From Parvularia atlantis (taxonomy: Eukaryota > Opisthokonta > Rotosphaerida), in the NCBI GenBank assembly GCA_943704415.1, contig CALSCO010000540.1:1-43782 (forward strand): a DNA stretch of 43,782 bases. The letters run 5' to 3'. The notes under the pieces were generated by a model that made no database searches, was not told the origin of the DNA, and saw nothing but the letters and a program-made list of their open reading frames with translations. The first letter of the stretch is position 1; the number at the start of each line of letters is the position of its first letter. This document shows, piece after piece, positions 23,390 through 33,084 of the stretch. The translations under genes were made by a program, and so were the position numbers.

Positions 23390-26300
23390 ATGGCGGTCTA
23401 CGTCCGCGCGACGTTTGCGACCGCGCACGACCCGCCGCAGCCGGTCGCGGTGCCGGGCGATTGGGACATGGCGCGGCTGGCGCGCCTCGTGGACGACGCG
23501 AGCGCGATCACCATCACCCCGCACCCCGCCGCGCTGTGGACCTTCACCGTCGACGCGGCGCAGCTTGCGGACCTGCTCCACGGCGACGTGCGCGCGGCGC
23601 GGCTGCGCGTGCTGTTCGAGGTCGTCCGCCCGCCCGCGCCCGTCCCCGCGCCGACCCCCGTGCCGCCGCCGCCGCGTGAGCCGCACGCGCCGAGGGGGAA
23701 TTCCCTGCTGCCGCCGCTTAACCAGCAGGCGCCGCCGAGGGTGCACGTCGAGGTGCTCATGGACGGGGAGGAGGCGTCCGTGGCGCTCGATCCGCAAGAC
23801 CTCGCGCACCACGTTCGGCTCAGCACTTCCATCTCCATCGAGCCCGTCGACGGCAAGCGCGGCGTGTTTACGTGCACCGCAGACGAAGCACGCGAGCTTT
23901 ACGAGCTGCCGCTGTCGTACAAGCGCCAGATGGTCTGCTTCCTCGAGCACAACCTGCTGCACGATCAGCAGCAGCCCCAGTCGCAGCCGCTGGCCGTCTC
24001 CGCCGCGTCCTCAGCCGCTCACAAGGCCATGGACGAAATGAAGACAGCGGCGCCGCCGAGCTTCAGCGACGCGCCCCCGCCGTACGAGACCCCGTCCTCG
24101 CAGCCCGCCCAGCCGCGGCCGCTGCTGCCCCTTCTTTCGACGATGCCGGCTGTGCACACCGCCTCGCCGTTCCCGCCCGGCGCACGCCAGCCATCCAGCT
24201 CGCCCGCGGCCGGCAGCAGCAGCACAAGCAGCATCACAACCATCAACACCACCAACAACAATGACGACGACGACGACGACGACGACGATGAGGACGAGGA
24301 CGAGGACGAGGACCTGTCGATCCCGTCTGAGATTCACGTCTTTCACGACGCCGAGAACGACTACGTGCCCGGCGACCGCCACGTCGACGGCAGCGCGCTC
24401 TACGACCGCACGCTCGAGGCCGCCCTCGCGCTCGCCATCGGCCCCGACCGCGCCCGCACCGTCGACGTCAACGAGCTCGACGTCAAGTGGCGCCTCATCA
24501 TCAACCGCAGCGACAGCAACAAGTTCCACATCAGCGCCGTCACGCTCGGGCAGCTGCAGGACCGCGGCGTCGACCACATCAACCCGCCCAGCGGCAAGGA
24601 CGCCGTCGACATGAAGCTCAAGTCGCAGCTCGACCACTTCCTGCACTCAGCCGAGGACTTCAGTAAAGCGCGGCGCAAGCGCATCATGGTCGTGCTGCTG
24701 TTCGGGGACCGCGACTACGCCCACGAGATTCGCAAGCTGCGCCGGCTGCAACTGTTTGCGTGCGTTGCCATCTACCGCCCGGGCACGGCGCGGCAGGCAC
24801 TGCTCGACATCCTCGTTGACAAGAAGCGCGGCCAGCCGATGACCGCGCCCGTCTGGGACGACATCGTCGCGAGCTGCATCAGCAGCGGCGGCAGTAGCGC
24901 CAGCAACCGAGGCAACACGGGCGCGGCCACGGTCAGCACCCAAGCTCCGCACGCGATCAACACGACCAGCGACGCCACACCGCTCGCCATGCCCGCCGCC
25001 GTCCCCGCGGGTCCGGCGTGGAAGGCGCCGCCGAGGGCCGGCTTTGACACGGTGGGCGAGGTGACCGTCTCGCTACCGCGCCGAGTGTTCCTGCAGCGCT
25101 TCCCGACTGTCGTGGACGAGATAACGGCTCAGCTGGCCGACATCCACCCGCACGTCCAAATCGACCTACCGCGCGCCAACACGAGGTTGGTCCGGCTGCT
25201 GCTCGAGCAAGCACATGACGCCAGCACGCCGGCGCCGACAAGCGAGCAGACGCGCGCGTGCTTCGAGCGCGTCCGCCAGTTCATGCTTGACCAGCTGACC
25301 GAGTTCAGCGACTTCTCGCTCATGCTCGAAGGCGTCTCACCGCAAGAGGTCTTCGAGAACGCCGAGGCGCAGCTCATCGCCAAGCAGGCTGAGATCCTCA
25401 TCTTCTGCTCCAAGACCCACGGCGCGGCCGAGGCGCCGGCGGCACCCACCGCGCCCGCGACGCCGACAGATGCCAGCGTGGACGCTGCGGACGCGACCGA
25501 CCACGTCGTCGTGCTGATCGAGGCGCCCGCGACGTGGAGCGAGGAGCGCATCAAGGGCGTGTGCATGGAGTACTTCAAGCTGCATCTGCACGCGGTCAAG
25601 CCGCCGCGGCCCTTAAAGGACCACCCGCAGCGGGTGACGCGCATCCTCCACCTCGAGCGGCAGCAGCACCCGGCCACGACTCTGCCGGCGCTCTGCGATA
25701 AGCTGACCGAGAGCGGCCACACCGAGACGCGGCTCATCGATAGCCATCCCGTCCGGCTCATCATCAAGCGCGGCAACCCGAAGCGCGCCGACGCGGCTCC
25801 AGCGTCGACACTGCGCCAGCGCCCTCAGACGCACGCCGCGTTCGTCAGCACCGCCGTCAAGCTCGTCGGCCGCCGCAGCCCCGCGGCCGAGGTCGTGCTC
25901 CCGCAGATCGTTGAGCTGCTGACCAAGATGCAGCGCGGCTCCGAGAACATCGAGATCAAGCACCGCCCGCACCAACACCTCATCACAAACGGCAAGATCG
26001 CGCCCCGCCCGTGGCTCACGCAGCTGGCTCGCGACTGCGACGTGCGCGTGTACCTCCGCATCAAGGGCGACCCGTCGAGCGGGCATGCCAGCCGCGGCGG
26101 ACATGCAGCGCGCGGAGGGCGCGGCCGCGGCGGACGAGGGCGGGGCGGCAGCGTAGCCGCGGCGGCTGGCGCGGCGAAGGCAGCGGTGGCGAACGATGCG
26201 ACCCTGATCGTGCGCTTCGACGGCCAGCTGCACCGCGTCAAGGAGGCGAGACAGAAGCTCAAAACGCTGCTCAAAGAAAGCGTGAACCTCACCGTGCCTG

Positions 26301-29242
26301 TCAGCAACGACAAGTGGGCCGTCAAGGGCTTCATCGAGGCCATCGCCGCCGAGCGCGAGCTCGTCCTCAACAGCGTCTACAACCGCACGCGATCTGATGC
26401 CAGCGAGCCCGGCACGCCGGGCGCGCGTATTCGAGCGGACAGCAACGACACGGGCGACGGCGACGGCGGCGACAGCGACAGCGACACGACCTCGGACGCA
26501 GGCGGCGACCGGCACGCGTCGATATCGTCGCTCAAGATCTCCACGCCGAGCCTCCGTCACCGCTTTGGCAAGCACGAGATCGTCCTCTTCGCGCTCAAGG
26601 AGGACGAGGACGACCTGCGTGACGCCGCGGCGCTGCTGCAGGCTGTCGCGGACGACTTCATCACCCGGCAGCTGCCCATCGCGGGCGGCGTCCGTCGCGA
26701 CCAGCTCGAGCTGACGCGCGCGTCGCTCAACACGCTGCAGAACGAGTATAGCGTCTCGCTCACGTTCGACAACGACTCGCGGCAGCTCACGGTCACGGGC
26801 CGCTCGGCCGCCGTCGACGGTCTGATCCAGTTCATCAACGACCGCATCAGCCAGACCCGCACCGAGAAGGAGGTCGTCAACGTCGCGACCGTGCACAAGC
26901 AGCTCTCCAAGCTCATGCTTACGTACCCAGACGTCTACAAGGACGCGTTCACCGAGGTCACTGTGGCCCATCCCAAGGTCAAGCTGACGTACGGCACCGG
27001 CCCCAACAAGCACAACGAGACGAAGCAGATCGTCATCTCGGGCCCGGCCTCGGACGTCAAGGCTGTGCGCGCGGCTGTCGAGAGCAAGCTGCGTCGTCTG
27101 CTGCAGGGCATGGCCGAGCTGTCGATGGAGCGCGTGACCGACCGCGAGCTCGCGTACCTGTCGGATGAGGGCCGACGCATCCTGAACGCGGCGGCGCGCG
27201 ACACTAAAACGCTGCTGTGGATCTCGCTGCCTGGCAGCGGGTCAAGCGGCTCGACTGCCACCACACGGACGCCGACGACGGTCGTGGGCGAGGGCACGGT
27301 CGGCCCGCTCAAGGTGACGGTGATCCACGGCGACTGGTGCAAGGTGCCCGCGGCGGCGATAGTCAACCCGGCCAACACGTCGCTGTCGAACGCTGGCGGC
27401 CTCGCGGGCCTGATCGAGAGCGCGGCCGGCCCTGCCTTCCGCGCCGAGTGCCAGCGCCTGCAGCCGGTCCCCGTCGGGTACGCGATCACAACCAAGTCGT
27501 TCGACCTGGCGAAGACGACCGCGTTCCAGCATGTCGTACACACGGTCGCGCCGATCCGCAAGTCGACGGACGACGCGACCGAGCGGCAGCAGTTGCGCCA
27601 GGCGGCCGTGAGCGTGCTGCAGCAGGCGCACATCAACGGGCTGCGGTCGATCGCGATCCCGGGGCTGGGCGCGGGCGTGTACGGCTGGTCGGCGCAGGAT
27701 GCGGCACACGAGATCGTCGCGGGGCTGCTGACGTTCGCGTCCGACCTGGTGGCAAAGGGACACACGAGCATGCTGAACGAGGTCGTCCTGTTCGACAACA
27801 ACGACAAGATGACCAGGGCGATCAACAAAGAGCTCGAGGCGGCAGTCGTGACGCAAGGCCCGGCGCCGCAGCAGCTGTACCGGCCTACGGTGCAGTGGGA
27901 GTGGGTCAATCACGAGCAAAACAAGAACCAGCCGTACGACTACGAGCAGAACTACCAGATCGACCAGCAGTGGGCGTGCAAGCAGCGTGGCCAGCGCGTG
28001 TCGCCGTTCACCATCGCGGGCGACATTGGTGGCGTCCACTCCGACTCGAAGCACAAGCCTGCCAACAGCAAGTACCCGCAGTACATGATTGACCTCGACC
28101 GCATGGTCCAGATCAACGTCGTGAGCAAGTACGAGCGCGCCATCCATCGTCGCCCGCTGCAGCGGGGCGAGTGGCCGCCACTGACGCCGACGTCCGTCCG
28201 CGACGGCAAGCAGCTCTCGTCGACGTCCGTACCGGTCAAGTTCCAGACACAGAGCCAAGTGCTGCGCGATGCGCCCTCCTTCTTCAACGCAATATTCGGC
28301 GGCATGACGCTCACACAGTCTACGCCCGTGCGCACGGGACCCGTCGTCATGGGCTTTGGCAAGGCTGAGCAGGTGGACGGCGCGTTCAAGAAGGTCCGCG
28401 ACCAGATCGGTAGCGCCGAGACGGTGCAGACAATCAGCATTCCGCCGATAAGCTTGCCATTCCTGGACATCGTGCGCCAGCTGCGAGCGGCCGCGCAGCC
28501 TGCTGGCGGGCTGATGAAGAGCTTCGATGAGGCCAAGCGACTCGTGGTGTTCACGTCGTTTGGCAAGAAGACGGCGACGACGACCGACGCTGCCGTGCAC
28601 AAGGCGCTCGCCGACCTCATCGCCAAGGCGGTCATGGTCCCGTACCCGGCCGAGTGGACCTCGTTGGACGGCGACAAGTGCCTCGTACGCCTCTCGTCAG
28701 GCACGCCCGAGTACAAGAAGGCCGCGGAGCGGTTCCTGCAGGGCTTTAACGAGCGCATCGTCAAGATCGAGCGCGTGCAGAATAAGTACCTCTGGGAGCG
28801 CTACGTCGAGCGGAGAAACGTCGTGAAGGCGACCAACAAGAGCGACGCGAACGAGGCGTGGATGATGCACGGCACGCGCACGACCGACCCCGAGATGATC
28901 TACGACGGCCAGCACGGCTTCGATTTCCGCAACGCGAAGGAAGGCATGTTTGGACGCGGCGCGTACTTTGCCGAGGACACGTCGTACTCGGACGGCTACA
29001 GCTTCAAGCTCGCGGGCGGCCACAAGCAGATGTTCATCGCGCTCGTGTGCCGCGGCCGCATCGATAAGCGCACGTCGTCCGACAAGACCATCGTCAAGCC
29101 GTCGCCGGGCTACGACTCGGTCGAGGGCATGGTCACGGCCAACCACCGCGCGATCATCACGTACGACCTGCACCAGGCGTACCCGCTCTACCTGATCACG
29201 TACCAGCCCGCTACGCAGCTCGGGTTGGGCCTCTTTTCCTAA
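23390..29242 (+). CDS. NYN nuclease-KH-macro-WWE-PARP fusion protein
   Basis: Single exon, 1950 residues from ATG 23390. Residues 1-180: two ubiquitin-fold-like stretches, then Pro/Ser linkers and an acidic run (about 292-308). Residues 310-484: NYN (LabA/MARF1-type PIN) nuclease with VFHDAEN (D320), GKDAVD (D404, D407) and FGDRDYA (D440, D442). Residues 549-1000: several KH-like folds with an RGG patch (900-919). Residues 1050-1250: further KH-like repeats. Residues 1306-1480: macro domain (IVNPANTSLSNAGGLAG, IPGLGAGVYGW). Residues 1502-1589: WWE (WEWVNHEQ to MVQINV). Residues 1752-1942: PARP catalytic domain with H1827 (HGT), Y1859 (GRGAYFAED) and L1933 (YPLYLITY). H-Y-L instead of H-Y-E predicts mono-ADP-ribosylation, as in PARP14. 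Probably cytoplasmic RNA binding, cleavage and ADP-ribosylation. Domain calls are firm for NYN, macro, WWE and PARP; KH is inferred. Confidence 0.88.
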   Translation: MAVYVRATFATAHDPPQPVAVPGDWDMARLARLVDDASAITITPHPAALWTFTVDAAQLADLLHGDVRAARLRVLFEVVRPPAPVPAPTPVPPPPREPHAPRGNSLLPPLNQQAPPRVHVEVLMDGEEASVALDPQDLAHHVRLSTSISIEPVDGKRGVFTCTADEARELYELPLSYKRQMVCFLEHNLLHDQQQPQSQPLAVSAASSAAHKAMDEMKTAAPPSFSDAPPPYETPSSQPAQPRPLLPLLSTMPAVHTASPFPPGARQPSSSPAAGSSSTSSITTINTTNNNDDDDDDDDDEDEDEDEDLSIPSEIHVFHDAENDYVPGDRHVDGSALYDRTLEAALALAIGPDRARTVDVNELDVKWRLIINRSDSNKFHISAVTLGQLQDRGVDHINPPSGKDAVDMKLKSQLDHFLHSAEDFSKARRKRIMVVLLFGDRDYAHEIRKLRRLQLFACVAIYRPGTARQALLDILVDKKRGQPMTAPVWDDIVASCISSGGSSASNRGNTGAATVSTQAPHAINTTSDATPLAMPAAVPAGPAWKAPPRAGFDTVGEVTVSLPRRVFLQRFPTVVDEITAQLADIHPHVQIDLPRANTRLVRLLLEQAHDASTPAPTSEQTRACFERVRQFMLDQLTEFSDFSLMLEGVSPQEVFENAEAQLIAKQAEILIFCSKTHGAAEAPAAPTAPATPTDASVDAADATDHVVVLIEAPATWSEERIKGVCMEYFKLHLHAVKPPRPLKDHPQRVTRILHLERQQHPATTLPALCDKLTESGHTETRLIDSHPVRLIIKRGNPKRADAAPASTLRQRPQTHAAFVSTAVKLVGRRSPAAEVVLPQIVELLTKMQRGSENIEIKHRPHQHLITNGKIAPRPWLTQLARDCDVRVYLRIKGDPSSGHASRGGHAARGGRGRGGRGRGGSVAAAAGAAKAAVANDATLIVRFDGQLHRVKEARQKLKTLLKESVNLTVPVSNDKWAVKGFIEAIAAERELVLNSVYNRTRSDASEPGTPGARIRADSNDTGDGDGGDSDSDTTSDAGGDRHASISSLKISTPSLRHRFGKHEIVLFALKEDEDDLRDAAALLQAVADDFITRQLPIAGGVRRDQLELTRASLNTLQNEYSVSLTFDNDSRQLTVTGRSAAVDGLIQFINDRISQTRTEKEVVNVATVHKQLSKLMLTYPDVYKDAFTEVTVAHPKVKLTYGTGPNKHNETKQIVISGPASDVKAVRAAVESKLRRLLQGMAELSMERVTDRELAYLSDEGRRILNAAARDTKTLLWISLPGSGSSGSTATTRTPTTVVGEGTVGPLKVTVIHGDWCKVPAAAIVNPANTSLSNAGGLAGLIESAAGPAFRAECQRLQPVPVGYAITTKSFDLAKTTAFQHVVHTVAPIRKSTDDATERQQLRQAAVSVLQQAHINGLRSIAIPGLGAGVYGWSAQDAAHEIVAGLLTFASDLVAKGHTSMLNEVVLFDNNDKMTRAINKELEAAVVTQGPAPQQLYRPTVQWEWVNHEQNKNQPYDYEQNYQIDQQWACKQRGQRVSPFTIAGDIGGVHSDSKHKPANSKYPQYMIDLDRMVQINVVSKYERAIHRRPLQRGEWPPLTPTSVRDGKQLSSTSVPVKFQTQSQVLRDAPSFFNAIFGGMTLTQSTPVRTGPVVMGFGKAEQVDGAFKKVRDQIGSAETVQTISIPPISLPFLDIVRQLRAAAQPAGGLMKSFDEAKRLVVFTSFGKKTATTTDAAVHKALADLIAKAVMVPYPAEWTSLDGDKCLVRLSSGTPEYKKAAERFLQGFNERIVKIERVQNKYLWERYVERRNVVKATNKSDANEAWMMHGTRTTDPEMIYDGQHGFDFRNAKEGMFGRGAYFAEDTSYSDGYSFKLAGGHKQMFIALVCRGRIDKRTSSDKTIVKPSPGYDSVEGMVTANHRAIITYDLHQAYPLYLITYQPATQLGLGLFS
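24263..24312 (+). repeat. GAC/GAG triplet repeat encoding an acidic run
   Basis: Tandem GAC then GAGGAC codons encode a run of about nine Asp followed by Glu-Asp repeats, directly before the NYN domain. This is a probable unstructured linker. Confidence 0.85.
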
Positions 29243-29272
29243 GTCTAGCTGTCTGTGTGGGTCGCGATCACA

Positions 29273-30435
29273 ATGACCAACGACCCAGCCAGGACGTTGG
29301 AACGCGGCCTGCTGCGCCTGATCGCGGCGCTGCCGCCGTCGGTCACGCTCGAGCTGTCGTCAGCGATCCGTCTGGGCGGCCCGACGACGGCGTCGTCGGC
29401 GCTGGATGCCGTGTCGCAGCGCGTCAGTCTCGGCGCGCCGCCGGGGCTTGTTGAGGCGCTTGCCGAGCGCATCCGCGACCTGATCGCGCGGCGCGCGTCG
29501 ACAGAGGTGCGGCGCGCATCGGGCGGCGCGTGTGCCGCGGGGCTGACGCAGCGCACGAGCAGCGTGTGCAGTGTGAGATCGGCGAGCTGCTCAACGCGCC
29601 TGTGCTGCCGGCGGTGCGCGCGCCGTGTGCCGTGTGGCGCCAGATCGACACGGCGCCTGATCGCTGTCGTCGTCGTCGTCGTCGTCGTCGTCGTGCGCCA
29701 AAGCGAGCTCGGCGATCACGCGCGCCACTCACGTTCGGCCGCGGCCGCGCTGGCCGCCCGCGACGTGATGCCGAGCAACGTGCGCGCCGCCGCCGTTTCG
29801 ACAAGGCGCGAGGCGTGCTGATCGTGCACCTGGCGGCACAGGCTATGTTCGCGCCGGCCGTCGCCACGCACCAGACGCCGTTCCTGAGCGAGGTTGGCGG
29901 CGCGACGCCGAGTGCGAGCAGCTGCTGGGCGCACCCGTCGCTCGTGCGGCGCCACGCCCACGCTCGACCTGCGCATCGCCATCCGGGCGTGCTTCGTCGA
30001 GGCCCTGCGCGCGCACAAGAACAACCTGCCCGCCGGTGCTCGCAGGGCGCTCCGCGTGTTTCATAGCGCAACCGCGGCGCGTCGGGGCGTGCTGTGGCGG
30101 CATCCGAGCGTGCAGCACCTGTGGCGGCGGTGGCTCCTGCACCGCTCCCCGCACCAGTCGTGGAACGAGCTCGACTGCCTGCTACAGCGGCGAGCGCAGC
30201 GGCTGAACGTGATTGCACCGAGCGAAGACAAGGAGGACCTGTACTCGGTCATCGGCGACGAGCTGCACTACCTCATCACGGCGACCACGCTCTTCATCCG
30301 CGACACGGCTGAGGCGCGGCGGCGCAAGGTGCGCGCCCTTTGGTGCTGCTTCTCTTGCGCCGCAGCTGACGGCCTCTCACGCAGGCTGCGAGCACCACCG
30401 CCACCAGCGACCGTCCAGCACAGAATCGCTCATGA
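29273..30435 (+). CDS. Helical protein of unknown function
   Basis: Not recognised. ATG at 29273, 30 bp after the PARP stop. Exon 1 reads MTNDPARTLERGLLRLIAAL and continues to ERIRDLIARRASTE. Intron 29507-29562 keeps phase into RVQCEIGELLNAPVLPA. A following exon holds a GTC/CGT triplet run that reads as polyarginine in the frame leading into FDKARGVLIVHLAAQAMFA. Later exons read DLRIAIRACFVEALRAHKNN and LWRRWLLHRSPHQSWNELDC, then EDLYSVIGDELHYLITATTL. Intron 30329-30384 leads to a short tail ending AQNRS and the stop at 30433-30435. Predicted mostly helical and soluble; no catalytic motif seen. Same strand as the PARP gene, convergent with AMSH. The middle exon borders are uncertain. Confidence 0.5.
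29664..29695 (+). repeat. GTC triplet repeat
   Basis: About ten tandem TCG/GTC triplets in the unknown gene at 29273-30435. Depending on exon borders they are polyarginine-coding or partly intronic. Confidence 0.8.
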
Positions 30436-30555
30436 CATTATGTACAGGCAGCGACAGAAGCAGCGGAGCTACCGCAAGTCCCTCACCGCGAACGAGCCCT
30501 GCGTTAGGATCACAAAGCCCTCGCCCGTGCAGTCCTGCGCCCGCGAACGCACTTG

Positions 30556-32535
30556 TCAGCAGACCAGCGCAACCGTGGTGCGCCGGCGCACCGCGTAGAG
30601 CTCGCGGTCGCTTAGCTCGTGCGGGTGGAACCCGACGCCGCGGCACTTGGAGATGTACGGCAGGCCCGGCGGGTCGGTGAGCTTGAAGATGCCGCATCTG
30701 CACGCCGGCTGTAAGCGCAGCGCGGTCGCGCGGACCACGCGGCAACGCACGATGGCTCGGACTTTGGCGCGCAGACGATCGCGATGGCCTCGGGTAGCAT
30801 GAGCTGGTACGAGCAGTGCGTGTGCAGGTCGACCGAGCTCATGAAGCACGTTTGCGACGGGTGCGTCTGCGCGCGGGCGGTCGGGCGACGTCCCGCGTTC
30901 TACGGCATGCCGCACGTGTATCCAGCCGAGCGTCATCAAGCCGTGCTTGTCCTGGAACTGCAGCAGGAGCTCCTCGTTCTTGGTCGTGCACGAGTCCGAC
31001 GTGGCCTCCTGCTGCGGCACGACGAGGTGCGTCACCGTGAGCACGTCGCGTTCCTGCGGGCCGGCGTGAGCGTCGCAGGCCGGGTCATGCACGTGCGCGT
31101 GCGCACCAGTGTCCCGCACAGGATCGCGCACGTCTCGAGGTTCTTAAGCGTGTTGGGCCTTGCCAGCTTGAGGAAGGTCTGGATGATGTCCTCGGGCACG
31201 CGCAGCTGGCGCATGCGCTCGTCCTCCTCCACGTACGCTGCGCGCGCCACGAGCAGCGGTAAGCGTAGAGGCGCCGAGCGCGAGGATGCCAGCAGCGCAC
31301 GCACACGGCACGTCCGTGAACATCTCCGGCTTCGGCGTCACAGCGGGCGTGCTCAGGTGCGCCGGCTTGGGCGGGATGGGCGGCGTCACGTGCGGCGGTG
31401 CATACGGCACGGCGTGCGGCCATTCTGCTGCCTCGTGCCCGCCGCCGAAGCTGAGGTCGATCGGCTTGGGCGGGATGGGCGGCGACGAGTCCGCGTGCAC
31501 GTGCGGCCCGCGGTCGCCGTCGTCTGCGGTGAGAAAGTCCGGCTTGGGCGGCACGATCGGCGGCGGGCGCGGCGGTGGTGCATCGTGGCGCTTGAGCTCG
31601 TCCTGCACGTTGAGTGGCGGCACCGACGGTATGGTCTGCGGCACGTAGCTGGTGCGGCGCAACCGGTGAGCACGTGGTCGCAGAGACAAGCGCGGTCCGG
31701 GCGCACGTCGGCAGCTCGCCCAGGGGCTGCAGCGTTGGGTAGGCCACGGGCGCGTGGTTGAAGGGCGCGCTCGGCGTGGCCGGTGCGAGCGGCACGTGCG
31801 ACAGCGGCGTGTGGCCGATGGGCGCCATTGGCACCTGTCATGCGCCGCGTCAGTACCGCGCCCGTTGCTCGCGCCTAGCACCGCACCGACGACGGCACGG
31901 CCGGCAGACGCCGCTGCTCCTGCTCTTGCTGCCGCTGCCGCTGCCGCTCGCGCGCCTGCTCTGCCGCGCGCGCCGCCTGCTGTTGTGCCGCCGCCGCCGC
32001 CGCCGCCGCCGCCTCCGCCTCTGCCGCGCGTTTGGCCGCAATGCGCTCGGCGACGCGCTTGGCGTGCACGCTCTTGAGCATCGGCCCGATCTTGTGCTCG
32101 ATCAGGTCCATGGCCTGTGCGCATTTCTGTATGTACGGCGCCCGCGTGGCACGTTGGGCACACGTCTGATCGCGTCTGATCGCGCGCGTGCAACGTGCCT
32201 GCCGCAGATCCTGCTGCTGCGCCCGCTCGACCGCCGCATAGCCCGGGTGCTTGATCATCGTCACGTACAGCGTCGCGAAGCGGTAGTAGAGGATGTAGGC
32301 GCGCTCAAGGTTGCCCTCGCGCATGTACGTCTCGGCCTGTGGCGCCACAATCAGCACGCGAGCGTGGCGCGCATCAGCGGCAGCAACAGCGCGCCTGCTT
32401 GACCAAGATCGGCGCCGAGTTGACGTACAGCCGGATGCTCTTGCCCGTGTCCACCTCGACCTTGCTGTCGGCCTGGCGCCGCAGGTTCGCGACGTACTCG
32501 GCCGCGAGGCGCGCCGCGTCCGGGTTATCTGCCAT
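30556..32535 (-). CDS. STAMBP: AMSH-type K63 deubiquitinase
   Basis: A JAMM zinc metalloprotease that removes Lys63 ubiquitin chains from cargo at ESCRT endosomes. ATG at 32535 ([20 protein letters not shown]). The N-terminal USP8-dimer/MIT-like domain shows [21 protein letters not shown] long Ala/Gln/Arg coiled coil ([18 protein letters not shown]) and a Pro-rich linker with repeated PPIPPKP motifs follow; such motifs could bind STAM SH3 domains. The catalytic domain starts [16 protein letters not shown] (JAMM Glu) and [20 protein letters not shown] is joined across a GTGCGGC intron to [13 protein letters not shown], giving the HxHPx7SxxD zinc motif. The AMSH-specific [20 protein letters not shown] and [19 protein letters not shown] follow, with [14 protein letters not shown] near the end. 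Stop at 30556. All key residues are present, so it should be active. Confidence 0.93.
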
Positions 32536-32666
32536 CACGCCTTTGAATCTCCCACTGTCCTTTGACCTCTACCGTGACGCACGCTGCGCAATGAGGCCGG
32601 ATGTCCTCGGCTCATCGCCCGCTCGCGCAGCCGCCATCCGCACGCCGCAGGCCGCACGGACGAGCG

Positions 32667-33054
32667 ATGGGCGACACGGTCGAGTCGCTGCGGACGGCGC
32701 GCGCGGCGCTGCAGGGGCTCGTCGAGGTCACGCGTGAGATATACGTGCCCGTCTGGGGGCGCATCAGCGCGTGGCTGACATGGTTCGCGTGCGGTCTGCT
32801 GGGGGGCGGGCTGCTTCCGCGACGGCGCGCGATCTGCACGGAGCGGGACCTGCGCACGCTCGATCGCAACTACGACGCGCTGATCGGTGCGCGCGCGTGC
32901 TGCACACGCATTTTCTGCCACGCCGCCAACAACGAGTGCAGGTGCGAACGAGCGCTGGCGCACGGTCCTCGAGGGGCCGTCCGCGCGTTCCACTGCCGCC
33001 CTCTCCGCTGCTGCCCCCGTTGCCGCTGCACCGCCACGGCTGCCGCCGTCCTGA
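32667..33054 (+). CDS. Small protein with one hydrophobic segment
   Basis: Not recognised. ATG at 32667 (MGDTVESLRTARAALQGLVE). One intron (32887-32941) keeps phase into ANERWRTVLEGPSARST, and the stop is at 33052-33054, giving about 110 residues. The segment ISAWLTWFACGLLGGGLL, followed by PRRR, looks like a single membrane helix or amphipathic anchor; the C terminus is Ala/Pro-rich. It begins 131 bp from the divergent AMSH start and stops 30 bp before the next ATG. The two could be one gene if a short intron removed the stop, but no good donor is visible there, so I keep them apart. Confidence 0.5.
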
Positions 33055-33084
33055 CGCTCTGTTGTACACGTAGACCAAGAAGAG

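Noticed and set aside
27242-28600. 452-residue minus-strand frame inside the NYN-PARP gene
   Set aside because: It lies opposite the macro and WWE domains; residue content is Arg/Leu/Val-rich noise typical of the complement of GC-biased codons.
20503-29242. Reading the GNAT/PARP/unknown cluster as a bacterial-style defence island
   Set aside because: The genes have eukaryotic introns or domain styles and sit among housekeeping genes; clustering is explained by overall gene density. Only the PARP fusion itself is kept as unusual.
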